Shown here piece by piece: positions 24,984 to 36,370 of a stretch of DNA of 64,000 bases (position 1 is the stretch's first letter; each line of letters opens with the position of its first letter). The translations under genes were made by a program, and so were the position numbers. Source of the stretch: Aquipseudomonas alcaligenes MRY13-0052 (GTDB lineage: Bacteria; Pseudomonadota; Gammaproteobacteria; Pseudomonadales; Pseudomonadaceae); the NCBI GenBank assembly GCA_000474255.1, contig BATO01000021.1, positions 1-64,000 on the forward strand, read 5' to 3'. The notes beneath the pieces are model-generated. The model made no database searches. It had not been told where the DNA came from and was given only the letters and a program-made list of their open reading frames with translations.

Positions 24984-25128
24984 AAGGGCACCTCAAAAAA
25001 CTACCTGCGTTGTCATCGCTGCGTTAAAAACACGCTCAAAATGCTCATTTACCGTGCGTAAACTGCGCTTTTTCGCCTGTTTTTGCCTTGCGCTGACGGC
25101 CTCGCCTACGTTTTTCAGAGATGCCCTT
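24984..25128. repeat. 145-base imperfect inverted repeat, MITE-like element
   Basis: The ends match as an imperfect inverted repeat of about 19 bases (AAGGGCACCTCAAAAAAC against the complement of GTTTTTCAGAGATGCCCTT). The match continues inwards: GTCATCGCTGCGTTAAAAACA on the left resembles the complement of TGTTTTTGCCTTGCGCTGAC on the right. The element is AT-richer than the genes and holds no open frame. The long foldback without coding capacity resembles non-autonomous elements scattered in Pseudomonas genomes. No clear target duplication is visible. Confidence 0.6.
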
Positions 25129-25130
25129 AA

Positions 25131-25164
25131 AGAGAACGCCCCGCACGAGGCGGGGCGTCTTTCG
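25131..25164 (-). terminator. Likely terminator of fadH
   Basis: Stem ACGCCCCG/CGGGGCGT with a seven-base loop directly after the fadH stop codon. On the minus strand the tail is TTCTCTTTAA, a weak T-tract, so efficiency is uncertain. Confidence 0.65.
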
Positions 25165-25165
25165 A

Positions 25166-28532
<3,367 letters not shown>

Positions 28533-28536
<4 letters not shown>

Positions 28537-29570
28537 AGCCGACACGGGTTCGCCTCGGCGACCTCTCGGTGGGCTTCGTGCAGAACCTCGCCGACGCGGT
28601 GCGCGAAGCCGGCCAGGACCCGAGCCCCCTGCTCGCCCAATACGGCCTGGATGCCGCGCGCCTGGCCGAGCCACGCGGGCGCCTGTCGATCCCCCGCTAC
28701 ATGCGCCTGGGCCATGCCGCCATGCAATTGATCGGCAACCCGGCGCTGGGCCTGCTCATGGGGCGCATCAGCCGCCTCAGCCAGGTCGGCCTCACCGGCG
28801 TTACCGCCATGCAGGCGCCCAACGTGCGCGAGGCGGCGCGCACGCTGATCCGCTTCGAACCGCTCTACGCCCACAACTACCGGGGCCAGTCGAGCTTCCA
28901 CGAGGACGCCGGCGGGGCCTGGCTGCGCTTCTATTCCATCAGCCCGTACAACGCCTACAACCGCTTCGTGGTGGATTCCGTGCTGGCCAGCTGGGCCTGC
29001 CAGTTCGGCGCCCTGGTGGGCCAGCCGCTGGCGGTGGAGAAGGTGGAGATCGAGTTTCCCGCCCCCGACTACGCCGAGCGCTACACGGAGCTGTTCGGCT
29101 GCACGGTGGAGTTCGGCGCCAGCGCCAACCAGCTGCGCCTGTCGCAACCGACCCTGGCCCTGCGTGGGCGCGAGCATTGCCCCAGCACCTGGCGGCAGTT
29201 GCTGGAGCTCTGTGAACAGGATCTGGAGCAGCGCACCCGCACCCGCAGCCTGCGCGAGCGCATCACCCAGTTGCTGGGGCCGCTGCTGCACGGGCGCGAG
29301 CCCGATCTCGAAGAAGTGGCCGCACGCCTGCAACTGCCGACCTGGACCCTGCGGCGCAAGCTGGCCGAGGAAGGCACGCAGTTCCGCAGCATCCTCAATG
29401 ACACCCGCCGCGACCTGGCCATGGCCTATATCCGCGACACCGAGCTGGCCTTTGGGGAAATCGCCTACCTGCTGGGCTTCGCCTCGGCCGAGGCCTTCCA
29501 GCGTGCCTTCAAGCGCTGGAGCGGCAGCACCCCCGGGGAATTCCGCCGCGCCCAGCGCCAGGCGGGCTGA
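28533..29570 (+). CDS. AraC family transcriptional regulator (OruR-like architecture)
   Basis: 345 residues. The N-terminal 240 residues match the Arabinose_bd-type domain seen in OruR/ArgR-like regulators of Pseudomonas; the C-terminal 100 residues carry the two helix-turn-helix units, the second being FGEIAYLLGFASAEAFQRAF followed by KRWSGSTPGEFR, the AraC signature. The start overlaps the stop of the nitrilase-like gene by four bases. Likely targets are its own operon or a catabolic gene set; the effector is unknown. Confidence 0.92.
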
Positions 29571-29657
29571 TCACATCTCGGTGGCGTCGTCCGCCGGCTC
29601 CACCGCGTCCTGCTCGCTGGCGTGGAAGTCGAGAATCTCTTCCTGATAGTCATCCAT
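29571..29657 (-). CDS. 28-residue highly acidic small protein
   Basis: A short frame starting MDDYQEEILDF and ending DDATEM, with 11 Asp/Glu among 28 residues and no Lys or Arg. It has a near-perfect ribosome site, AAAAAGGAGAGCGACG, directly before the ATG; the same frame upstream of this ATG looks non-coding. Its stop codon abuts the stop of the AraC gene exactly, so the genes are convergent with no gap. No signal, helix or metal motif. Existence is supported by the ribosome site; function is unknown. Confidence 0.6.
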   Translation of the reverse strand: MDDYQEEILDFHASEQDAVEPADDATEM

Positions 29658-29797
29658 CGTCGCTCTCCTTTTTCTGTCGTCCCCTGAATGAAACAAGGAA
29701 CGTGCCAATAGGGTAACGAGCGCGGGTGACCGAAAAATTAATCCAGGGCAATGCCCGGTGCGATGAGCAGGTGTGAGGCGCACTTTTTTCCAGGCAA

Positions 29798-29830
29798 AGA
29801 AAAAACCCCCAGGTATTTCTACCTGAGGGC
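29798..29830 (-). terminator. Terminator of the tRNA cluster
   Basis: Stem CCCCAGGTA/TACCTGAGGG with one mismatch and a TTTC-type loop, followed on the minus strand by a run of T. It lies 12 bases past the last tRNA-Asp. Confidence 0.8.
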
Positions 29831-29841
29831 TTTCCTTTATA

Positions 29842-29918
29842 TGGCGCAGCGGACGGGACTCGAACCCGCGACCCCCGGCGTGACAGGCCGGTATTCTAAC
29901 CGACTGAACTACCGCTGC
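29842..29918 (-). tRNA. tRNA-Asp (GTC), copy 2
   Basis: 77 bases with encoded CCA. Acceptor stem GCAGCGG/CCGCTGC, D-arm TTCAGTCGGTTAGAA, anticodon loop CCTGTCACG with anticodon GTC, and T-arm GGTTCGAGTCC. The sequence appears identical to the next copy. Confidence 0.97.
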
Positions 29919-30025
29919 GTGTCGGTTGGACTTTCGTCCGGTGGAACCTTTGCTTTGTCTGGCAGCGAGCGTTTCGAGCTACTCGTTACCTCATGCCTGG
30001 CCTGAACCTGACATTCGGTAAAATA

Positions 30026-30102
30026 TGGCGCAGCGGACGGGACTCGAACCCGCGACCCCCGGCGTGACAGGCCGGTATTCTAACCGACTGAACTACCGCT
30101 GC
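30026..30102 (-). tRNA. tRNA-Asp (GTC), copy 1
   Basis: 77 bases, same cloverleaf and anticodon as the adjacent copy, with CCA encoded. The flanking bases are also partly shared (CGTCGG..GGACTTTCGTCC on one side, ATATGG on the other), indicating tandem duplication. Confidence 0.97.
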
Positions 30103-30137
30103 GCGTCGGCCGGACTTTCGTCCGAATTCACAAGGGA

Positions 30138-30213
30138 TGGTGGGTGATGACGGGATCGAACCGCCGACCCTCTGCTTGTAAGGCAGATGCTCTCCCGGCT
30201 GAGCTAATCACCC
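30138..30213 (-). tRNA. tRNA-Val (TAC)
   Basis: 76 bases with CCA encoded. Acceptor stem GGGTGAT/ATCACCC, anticodon loop CCTTACAAG with anticodon TAC, T-arm CGGTTCGATCCCG. First gene of the Val-Asp-Asp unit on the minus strand. Confidence 0.97.
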
Positions 30214-30429
30214 ATCGCCTTGCGAGGCGCGCAATTTACGCAGAGGGCTTACCTAAGTCAACACCCTGCTTGAAGTTTTTTCTAAAAAGCTGATTTTCGT
30301 GCCCTTCGCCAATGCTCCGTTGGCAGCGTTCCGCACTGGCGACGCATGGCCCTGGGAAGACGGGTGAAGGGGCGCCGCCCACCAAGCTGGTGCACAGCCG
30401 GGGGCAGCGAGCCTCAACAGGGTGCAGGC

Positions 30430-30954
30430 TCAGCCACCCACGCGCAGGGTCAACCGTGCAGCGACCTGGCCATCCTCACCACGGTCCAGCCCGGCCTCTT
30501 CGATGCGCACACCCTGCGCTTCGAGGCCGGCGAACCAGCGCAGCAGCTTGGCGAACGCGGTGGGCTCCAGGCTGACCTGCACCTGCCCGGGGGCATCGCT
30601 GTCCATGCGCTCCACCGACAGGCCCTGCTCGGCAGCGCTGGCGGTCACCAGCCCTTGCAGGCGCTCCGGCTCGACGGTGGCCTGTGGCGCTTCCTCGGCC
30701 GCACGGGCACGGGGCGCCTGCTGCTGCATGTACTGATGCAGCGCACGTTGTTGCTCGTAATGGTTGCGGGCACTGATCACCCCCTGCTGAGCCGGGCGCC
30801 AGAGGGCGAGGTAGAGCAGCACCAGCAGCAGGAAGCCCCCCAGCATTGCCAGCGCCAGGCGATCCCGGGGCGGCATCGCCTTCCAGCGGGTGGCCAGGGC
30901 CGACCCTTGCCATTGCGTCTGCAGACGATCCTTGAAAGCCATGGTCATGTTCAT
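30430..30954 (-). CDS. xcpZ: Type II secretion protein M (XcpZ/GspM)
   Basis: 174 residues. One transmembrane helix at 36-52 (LALAMLGGFLLLVLLYLAL) follows a short basic cytoplasmic N-terminus; the rest is a periplasmic ferredoxin-like domain ending LTLRVGG. In the inner-membrane platform GspM pairs with GspL and stabilises it. Last gene of the xcp operon; its ATG overlaps the xcpY stop by four bases. I see no convincing terminator in the 216 bases that follow before the tRNA-Val gene. Confidence 0.93.
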   Translation of the reverse strand: MNMTMAFKDRLQTQWQGSALATRWKAMPPRDRLALAMLGGFLLLVLLYLALWRPAQQGVISARNHYEQQRALHQYMQQQAPRARAAEEAPQATVEPERLQGLVTASAAEQGLSVERMDSDAPGQVQVSLEPTAFAKLLRWFAGLEAQGVRIEEAGLDRGEDGQVAARLTLRVGG

Positions 30955-32093
30955 CCCCCGATCACCAGTCGCGCACTCACGGCAGTGCCTTCACGGCTGG
31001 CCGACCCCAGTTGCACCGCGAGCCCGGCGGCGATCAATCGCTCGCGCAGGCGCTCCAGGGCATCGAACCCCGGCGCCTGCACCTGCATCGACAGGTCGCC
31101 CCGTGTGTTGCTGAAATCCAGTTGCTGCACCCGCACCTGCGCCCCTTCGGCGAGCAGGGCATCGGCCGCCTGGTCGAGCAGGCCGAGCAAACGCCCCTGC
31201 CCCGTCGCAGTTCCGGCGGCGAGATGCTGGTCGAACTGCGCGCGCAGGTTGATCAGCTTGCTGTCCTGGGGGAACAGCTCCCGGTACAGCGCCTCGTTGG
31301 CCGCCGCATAGTTGTCGCCCTCATGGCGCAGGTGCCAGCCCTGGGCCAGGTAGAAGCCCCACTGCAGCACCACCCAGAGCCCCACCAGGGCCAGCACCGG
31401 GCGCAGGAAGCGCTGGTGGCGATGTTCCTGGCGCACCTGGAATTCCGCCTGAGCCAACTCGCTGCCAAGGTGCGAGGCGAGCCATTGATAGGGTTGCGCC
31501 TGCTCCTGCCATTCGTCGATGCCTTCCAGCACCTGGCGTTCACGCGGCGCCCGGCCATGCAGCGGCAAGGCACAGGCCTCGCGCAGGTGCGGCCAATCCT
31601 CGTCCTGCAGACCGAGGCGGGCGCTTTGTTCGCCGCCCAGCAGCCAGCGGCCGTCCAGCCAGAACAGCTGGGTGCCCTCCTCCGGCAACAGGTCGGCATC
31701 CACCTGCAGGCTGGCGGGCACCGAGCCCAGCTCCGCGGCCAGGTCGACCCAGGCACTCAACCAGCTGCGGCGCACGGCGAAAATACGGTGCAGGCCATCC
31801 GGCAGCCCCCCCCCCAGTGCCAGGTGCAGGCTGTCGACGTCCTCGGCCAGCAGCTCTTCCACGGCAAACGGCAAGGCCTGGCGCAACCAGCGCGCCTTTT
31901 GCGTGGGCAGGCGTGCGGCGCAAGCGGTCACCGCCTCCACCGGCAGCACCAGGCGCCAATCACCGGAGAGCGCCGTTACCGCGGCGGCGAACGGCAGTTG
32001 CCGGGCATCACCGCCCTGCACCAGCCAGACCTCCAGTTCGCCATCGACGCGGGTCACCGCCGCCGCCGGCAGGAAAATACTTGCCTGCTTCAT
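30951..32093 (-). CDS. xcpY: Type II secretion protein L (XcpY/GspL)
   Basis: 380 residues. The N-terminal 220 residues are the cytoplasmic actin-like domain that recruits the ATPase XcpR, with ALPFAVEELLAEDVDSLHLA conserved. A transmembrane helix lies near 230-250 (FLRPVLALVGLWVVLQWGFYL), then a periplasmic ferredoxin-like domain to the C-terminus. Overlaps both neighbours by four bases. Confidence 0.94.
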   Translation of the reverse strand: MKQASIFLPAAAVTRVDGELEVWLVQGGDARQLPFAAAVTALSGDWRLVLPVEAVTACAARLPTQKARWLRQALPFAVEELLAEDVDSLHLALGGGLPDGLHRIFAVRRSWLSAWVDLAAELGSVPASLQVDADLLPEEGTQLFWLDGRWLLGGEQSARLGLQDEDWPHLREACALPLHGRAPRERQVLEGIDEWQEQAQPYQWLASHLGSELAQAEFQVRQEHRHQRFLRPVLALVGLWVVLQWGFYLAQGWHLRHEGDNYAAANEALYRELFPQDSKLINLRAQFDQHLAAGTATGQGRLLGLLDQAADALLAEGAQVRVQQLDFSNTRGDLSMQVQAPGFDALERLRERLIAAGLAVQLGSASREGTAVSARLVIGG

Positions 32094-33064
32094 TCTTCGT
32101 CCTTTTCCTTGAGAAGGGCCGGCGGCAAGCCGCCCTGCCCCATGTCGCGGGAAAGCACCCGCACGCGGCCGTCGTTGCCACGCTGCAGGGTGCTGACCAG
32201 TACCTGGCGCCTTCCGCCAAGGTGCACTTCGCTGGTCACCCGGAAATATTCGCTGCCCACCGCCAGCCCTTGTGCCTCCATGCCCATGCCGGCCAGGGCG
32301 GATTGCCCCAGGAAGGCGTCCAGGGTCTGGAAGCCGGCCTTGCCGCGGGCCGCCACCAGCGCCTCACCCACGCTGGGCGTCAGGGTGTCGGCGAGGCTGG
32401 AAAGCACTATCGCGCCCGCAGTGTTGACGTTGAGCGTGGCATTGTCCGGCAGGGCTGCGACATAGGGCAGCAGGCGACGATAGTCCGCCTCGGTCATGCC
32501 TGCCAGCAGGCGCAGTTCGGAGACATCCGCCATGGCGCGGTTGGCTGCCCGGTAGGGCGGTTGGTTGAGCAGGTATTCGTTGTCTTCGGCGCCGTTGGCA
32601 CCGGTGGGCTCCTGGTCCTTGTCGAGCCAGTCCACCAGGCGCTCGGCATAGGGCGCCTCGATCTGCAGGCGCAGCAGCAGGCGGCGGAACTGCAGCAGCG
32701 ACTGCTCGTTGACCTTGCCCTGGCGCACCACGGAATTGAGGTTGAAGCGCGCGGTGGCGTCATCGATGCGCACCAGCAGTTCGCCGCCATCGTCCAGGGG
32801 GAAGTTGTTCAGGGGCCGGGCCCAGGCTTCACCCAGGTGATCCACCGGCGTGCGCGGGTCACCGGCGCGCAGGTCGCGGAGCAGCATGCCACGAGCCAGC
32901 GCCTCACCGCCCAGGGCGTACTGCAGGGCCTGGCGCGCATGCAGCTGGTTGGCGCTGGAACGGATCGCCAGTTGCTGCCGGGCGATCATCCCGGCACAGA
33001 CGACGGTCACCACGGCCACCACCAACAGCACCGTGATCATGGCCATGCCCCGTTGCCGCATCAT
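32090..33064 (-). CDS. xcpX: Type II secretion minor pseudopilin K (XcpX/GspK)
   Basis: 324 residues. The prepilin signal QRG|MAMITVLLVVAVVTVV is cut after Gly. As usual for GspK, position 5 is not Glu (it is Thr), marking it as the tip subunit. The large globular domain, with an inserted helical region, is typical of the family. It forms the I-J-K tip complex of the pseudopilus. Its start overlaps the xcpW stop. Confidence 0.94.
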   Translation of the reverse strand: MMRQRGMAMITVLLVVAVVTVVCAGMIARQQLAIRSSANQLHARQALQYALGGEALARGMLLRDLRAGDPRTPVDHLGEAWARPLNNFPLDDGGELLVRIDDATARFNLNSVVRQGKVNEQSLLQFRRLLLRLQIEAPYAERLVDWLDKDQEPTGANGAEDNEYLLNQPPYRAANRAMADVSELRLLAGMTEADYRRLLPYVAALPDNATLNVNTAGAIVLSSLADTLTPSVGEALVAARGKAGFQTLDAFLGQSALAGMGMEAQGLAVGSEYFRVTSEVHLGGRRQVLVSTLQRGNDGRVRVLSRDMGQGGLPPALLKEKDEE

Positions 33065-33759
33065 GGCGTACCGCCTTCGTCAGCCGGCACGTCGTCGCCG
33101 CCGTCATCATTGTTGTCGTCGCCATTGGGCACCTGGGGCTGTTGCTGCGGAGGCTCGTCCACCAGGCGCAGCACCCGGCGCAGTTCGCCGTAGCGGCGAT
33201 GCTCGAGGGTCAGTTCGATGGCCCGGGGCAACTTCTCCAGGCTCTTGTCGCCGGTCTCGCCGTCGGCGGGCCAGACCTCCACCCAGTTGTCGGACTTGTC
33301 CAGGTAACGCAGCTTCAGGCGGGTCACCCCGTCCAGTGCCTGCTGCACTTGCGGCTGGCTGTCCTGGGCCTGGTCGAGCACCGTCCAGTAGCGCCGTTCC
33401 AGCTTCTCCCCGGAGAGCTGCCAGCGCACCCGCTGCATGCGTGAGCGCGGTGCGCCAAGGGGGTTGCGCCAGCCGCCACGGCTCAGCTCGACGCTGTCGT
33501 TGTCGCCGCTCTCGCCCACCAGTGCGCCGCGCCATTCGCCATAGGCGTCACGCACCGGTCGCGGGTTCACCTGCTGCAGGTCGCGCTCGATGGCGGCCAT
33601 GGCCCGCACCAGCTCACGCAGTTGCTGCTCCTGGGCGCGGGTGGCGCGGTCGCTGGCGAGCACGCTGTCGAGCATGCGGTAGGTGCCCAGGGCCAGCAGC
33701 GCGAAGATGGCGATGGCGATCAGCAGTTCCAGCAGGGTGAAGCCGGCGCTGCGCTTCAT
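33061..33759 (-). CDS. xcpW: Type II secretion minor pseudopilin J (XcpW/GspJ)
   Basis: 232 residues, start MKRSAGFTLLELLIAIAIFA; the prepilin peptidase site is AG|FTLLE with Glu at +5. The ATG overlaps the xcpV stop by four bases, which fixes the start although the frame stays open further upstream. The tail is unusually rich in Asp, Gly, Asn and Pro (NGDDNNDDGGDDVPADEGG), which could bind calcium as in other minor pseudopilins. Confidence 0.94.
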   Translation of the reverse strand: MKRSAGFTLLELLIAIAIFALLALGTYRMLDSVLASDRATRAQEQQLRELVRAMAAIERDLQQVNPRPVRDAYGEWRGALVGESGDNDSVELSRGGWRNPLGAPRSRMQRVRWQLSGEKLERRYWTVLDQAQDSQPQVQQALDGVTRLKLRYLDKSDNWVEVWPADGETGDKSLEKLPRAIELTLEHRRYGELRRVLRLVDEPPQQQPQVPNGDDNNDDGGDDVPADEGGTP

Positions 33760-34145
33760 TGCTGGGTCTCGATGAAGCCGACCAGGCGCGCGGCGGCGCG
33801 GTCTTCCAGCTTGCCCCGGGGACCGCGGTCGTTGCGTTGGGCGACCCACAGGGTGGCGCGGCGCAAGGCCGGGTCGGAGGTGGCATCGACCTGGCTCTGC
33901 CACTCCCAGCGGCGCCCGGCGAAATCCAGCTCGCCCTGGTCACGTCCCTCGCTCGGCGGCGTGGCGGCGAGCTGCATCTCGGCCAGGCGGTTGTCGGCGA
34001 TCCACATCGCCAGGGTCTTGTCTTCCAGGCGTGCGGCGTTCTGCAGGCTGCGCGCGCTGGTGGCCAGCACAGAAGCGGCGACCACGGCGAAGATCGCCAG
34101 GGCCACCAACACTTCGAGCAGGGTGAAACCGCGCTGGGCCTTCAT
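33756..34145 (-). CDS. xcpV: Type II secretion minor pseudopilin I (XcpV/GspI)
   Basis: 129 residues, start MKAQRGFTLLEVLVALAIFA with processing at RG|FTLLE. The short length and WIADNRLAEMQL segment fit GspI, the nucleator of the pseudopilus tip that recruits J and K. Overlaps neighbours on both sides. Confidence 0.94.
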   Translation of the reverse strand: MKAQRGFTLLEVLVALAIFAVVAASVLATSARSLQNAARLEDKTLAMWIADNRLAEMQLAATPPSEGRDQGELDFAGRRWEWQSQVDATSDPALRRATLWVAQRNDRGPRGKLEDRAAARLVGFIETQQ

Positions 34146-34717
34146 CCTGCCCGCCCCTTGCCGGCCAAGGCCTCGACCTTGGGCAGGCGGAAGCCGTCGC
34201 TGCTCATCTGCAGGCGCACACCGTCCTTGCGACGCTCCCCCAGCTCCAGGCGGAAGGGGCTGAGTTCGCCACTGGAGAGGATCAGCAATTGCGGTGCACG
34301 GAGTTGTTCCTTGGGTTTCTCGTCGTCATCGGCCACCGGGCTGGGCAATGCCAGCGCGGCGCCTTCCAGCTCGAACTTGAGCTCGGCCCAGGCCGGCAGC
34401 TTGTGGTTTTCTTCACCCACTTCCTGCCAGCGGGCCTTGGCTTCGTCGAAGCGCAGCACGCGGTAGCCATCGGCGTCCAGGCGCAGGCCGTATTCGCGGT
34501 TGTCGAGCACGGCTTCGTCCACCAGTACGCCGATCAGCCCGGCCAGGCGCTCGGCTTCGTTGTTCAACTCACGGGAGGGGCCGGCCACGCCGGTGCTGAG
34601 CACCGCCAGCCCGACCAGGCAGCCGATGATCACCAGGACCACCAGCAGCTCGATCAGGGTGAAGCCGCCCTGCCCCTTGGCGGGCGGGCAGCCTGGGCAG
34701 CGCGACCGTGGGGGCAT
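34142..34717 (-). CDS. xcpU: Type II secretion minor pseudopilin H (XcpU/GspH)
   Basis: 191 residues. A longer leader than its relatives ([18 protein letters not shown], with two cysteines) precedes G|FTLIELLVVLVIIG, the prepilin site with Glu at +5. The body has the GspH beta-sandwich pattern (YGLRLDADGYRVLRFD). It links the tip complex to the XcpT fibre. The ATG overlaps the xcpT stop by one base. Confidence 0.93.
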   Translation of the reverse strand: MPPRSRCPGCPPAKGQGGFTLIELLVVLVIIGCLVGLAVLSTGVAGPSRELNNEAERLAGLIGVLVDEAVLDNREYGLRLDADGYRVLRFDEAKARWQEVGEENHKLPAWAELKFELEGAALALPSPVADDDEKPKEQLRAPQLLILSSGELSPFRLELGERRKDGVRLQMSSDGFRLPKVEALAGKGRAG

Positions 34718-35148
34718 CAGTTTTCCCAGTTACCGATATCGGCATCGGCGTCGGTGCCGCCTTCCTTGCCGTCGGCGCCGAAGGAGTACAGGTCATAGGG
34801 GCCCTTGGTCCCGGGGGCCAGGTACTGGTAGGGGTTGCCCCAGGCATCGACCGGCAGGCGCTTGAGGTAGCCGTCCTTGTTCCAGTTCTTCGGCTGCGGG
34901 TTGCCACTGGGCTTCTTGACCAGCGCCTCCAGGCCCTGCTGGGTGCTGGGGTAGGCGAAGTTGTCGAGCTTGTACATGTCCAGCGCGGCGCCGATGGCCT
35001 TGATGTCGCCCTTGGCGACCGTGACCTTGGCCTGGTCCGGGCGGTTCATCACCTGGGGCACCACCAGCGCGGCGAGGATGCCGAGGATGACCACCACCAC
35101 CATGATTTCAATGAGCGTAAAGCCCGACTGTTTGCGGCGCAGTTTCAC
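34717..35148 (-). CDS. xcpT: Type II secretion major pseudopilin G (XcpT/GspG)
   Basis: 143 residues from a GTG start ([21 protein letters not shown]); the ORF is open further upstream but the prepilin leader fixes the start. The conserved block [21 protein letters not shown] and the C-terminal calcium-loop region ([23 protein letters not shown]) are typical. XcpT is the main subunit of the periplasmic pseudopilus. Four bases separate it from xcpS. Confidence 0.96.
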   Translation of the reverse strand: MKLRRKQSGFTLIEIMVVVVILGILAALVVPQVMNRPDQAKVTVAKGDIKAIGAALDMYKLDNFAYPSTQQGLEALVKKPSGNPQPKNWNKDGYLKRLPVDAWGNPYQYLAPGTKGPYDLYSFGADGKEGGTDADADIGNWEN

Positions 35149-35152
35149 GCGA

Positions 35153-36370
35153 TTACCCCACGAGTTGGTTGAGAGAAAGGATCGGCAGGAGGATGGCGAG
35201 GACGATGACCAGCACCACCGCGCCCATGAACACCAGCATGAAGGGCTCGAACAGCCCCACCAGCAGCGCGATCTGCGCACCCAGGTCGTTCTCCTGGTTG
35301 CGCGCGGTACGGGCCAGCATCTGGTCCAGCTCGCCGGAGCGTTCACCACTGGCGATCATGTGCAGCATCATCGGCGGGAACTGACCGCTGGCCTCCAGCG
35401 CACGGGTTAGGCTGCCGCCTTCGCGGACCTTCTGTGCGGCCAGTACCACGTCGGCGCGGATCACCCGGTTGGCGATCACTTCGGCACCGATGCCCAGCGC
35501 CTCCACCAACGGCACGCCGCTCTGGGTGAGGATCGCCAGGGTGGAGGCGAAGCGCGCGGTGTCGGTGGCGCGAACCAGGCCACCCACCAGTGGAATGCGC
35601 AGCACCAGGCCATGCCAACGGGCGCGTATCGCCTCCTCGCGCAGCGCCACACGGGCACCGATGAAGGCGGCGATGGCGAGCAGGGCCGCCAGCCAGCCCC
35701 AGTGCTTGACCAGGTCGCTGAGGGCGATGAGGCCACGGGTGAGCAGCGGCAGGGTCTGCCCGGAATCGATGAACACGCGCACCACGTCCGGGACCACGTA
35801 GCCCAGGAGGAAGGAGACGATGCCGAGGGAGGCGCACATCAGGATCACCGGGTAGAGCAGCGCGAGCTGGATCTTCTGCCGCGACTGCTGGCGCTGCTCG
35901 GTGTAGTCGGCCAGTTGTTCCAGCACCGGGCCGAGGTGGCCGGCGTGCTCCCCCGCCGCGACTGTGGCGCGGTACAGCTCGGGGAAGGCCGCGGGAAACT
36001 CCCTCAGGCTGCCGGCCAGGCTATGGCCTTCGAGCACCCGGGCACGCACCGCCAGCAGCATGGACTGGATGCGCGGCGAGGTGGATTGGGCCGCGGCGGC
36101 GCGCAGCGCTTCCTCAATGGGCAACGCGGCCTGCACCAGGGTCGCCAGCTGTCGGGTGACCAGCGCCAGGTCGCGGGCGGACAGGCCCCGAGCGAAGCCG
36201 AGACGACCGCCACCGGCAGCCTGTTCGCGGGTGCGGGTGGCCTTGACCTCCAGCGGTGCCAGCTGTTTTTCACGCAGCAACTGGCGCACCTGGCGGGCAC
36301 TGTCGGCTTCCAGCACACCCTTCTGCGGACGCCCACGGGCGTCGAGGGCGAGGTATTCGAAGGCGGCCAT
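35153..36370 (-). CDS. xcpS: Type II secretion inner-membrane platform protein F (XcpS/GspF)
   Basis: 405 residues, start [14 protein letters not shown]. Two copies of the GspF cytoplasmic helical domain (about 70-190 and 270-390) flank three hydrophobic segments ([36 protein letters not shown] and a C-terminal [19 protein letters not shown]). It is the core membrane protein coupled to the XcpR ATPase. Its ATG overlaps the xcpR stop by one base. Confidence 0.96.
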   Translation of the reverse strand: MAAFEYLALDARGRPQKGVLEADSARQVRQLLREKQLAPLEVKATRTREQAAGGGRLGFARGLSARDLALVTRQLATLVQAALPIEEALRAAAAQSTSPRIQSMLLAVRARVLEGHSLAGSLREFPAAFPELYRATVAAGEHAGHLGPVLEQLADYTEQRQQSRQKIQLALLYPVILMCASLGIVSFLLGYVVPDVVRVFIDSGQTLPLLTRGLIALSDLVKHWGWLAALLAIAAFIGARVALREEAIRARWHGLVLRIPLVGGLVRATDTARFASTLAILTQSGVPLVEALGIGAEVIANRVIRADVVLAAQKVREGGSLTRALEASGQFPPMMLHMIASGERSGELDQMLARTARNQENDLGAQIALLVGLFEPFMLVFMGAVVLVIVLAILLPILSLNQLVG

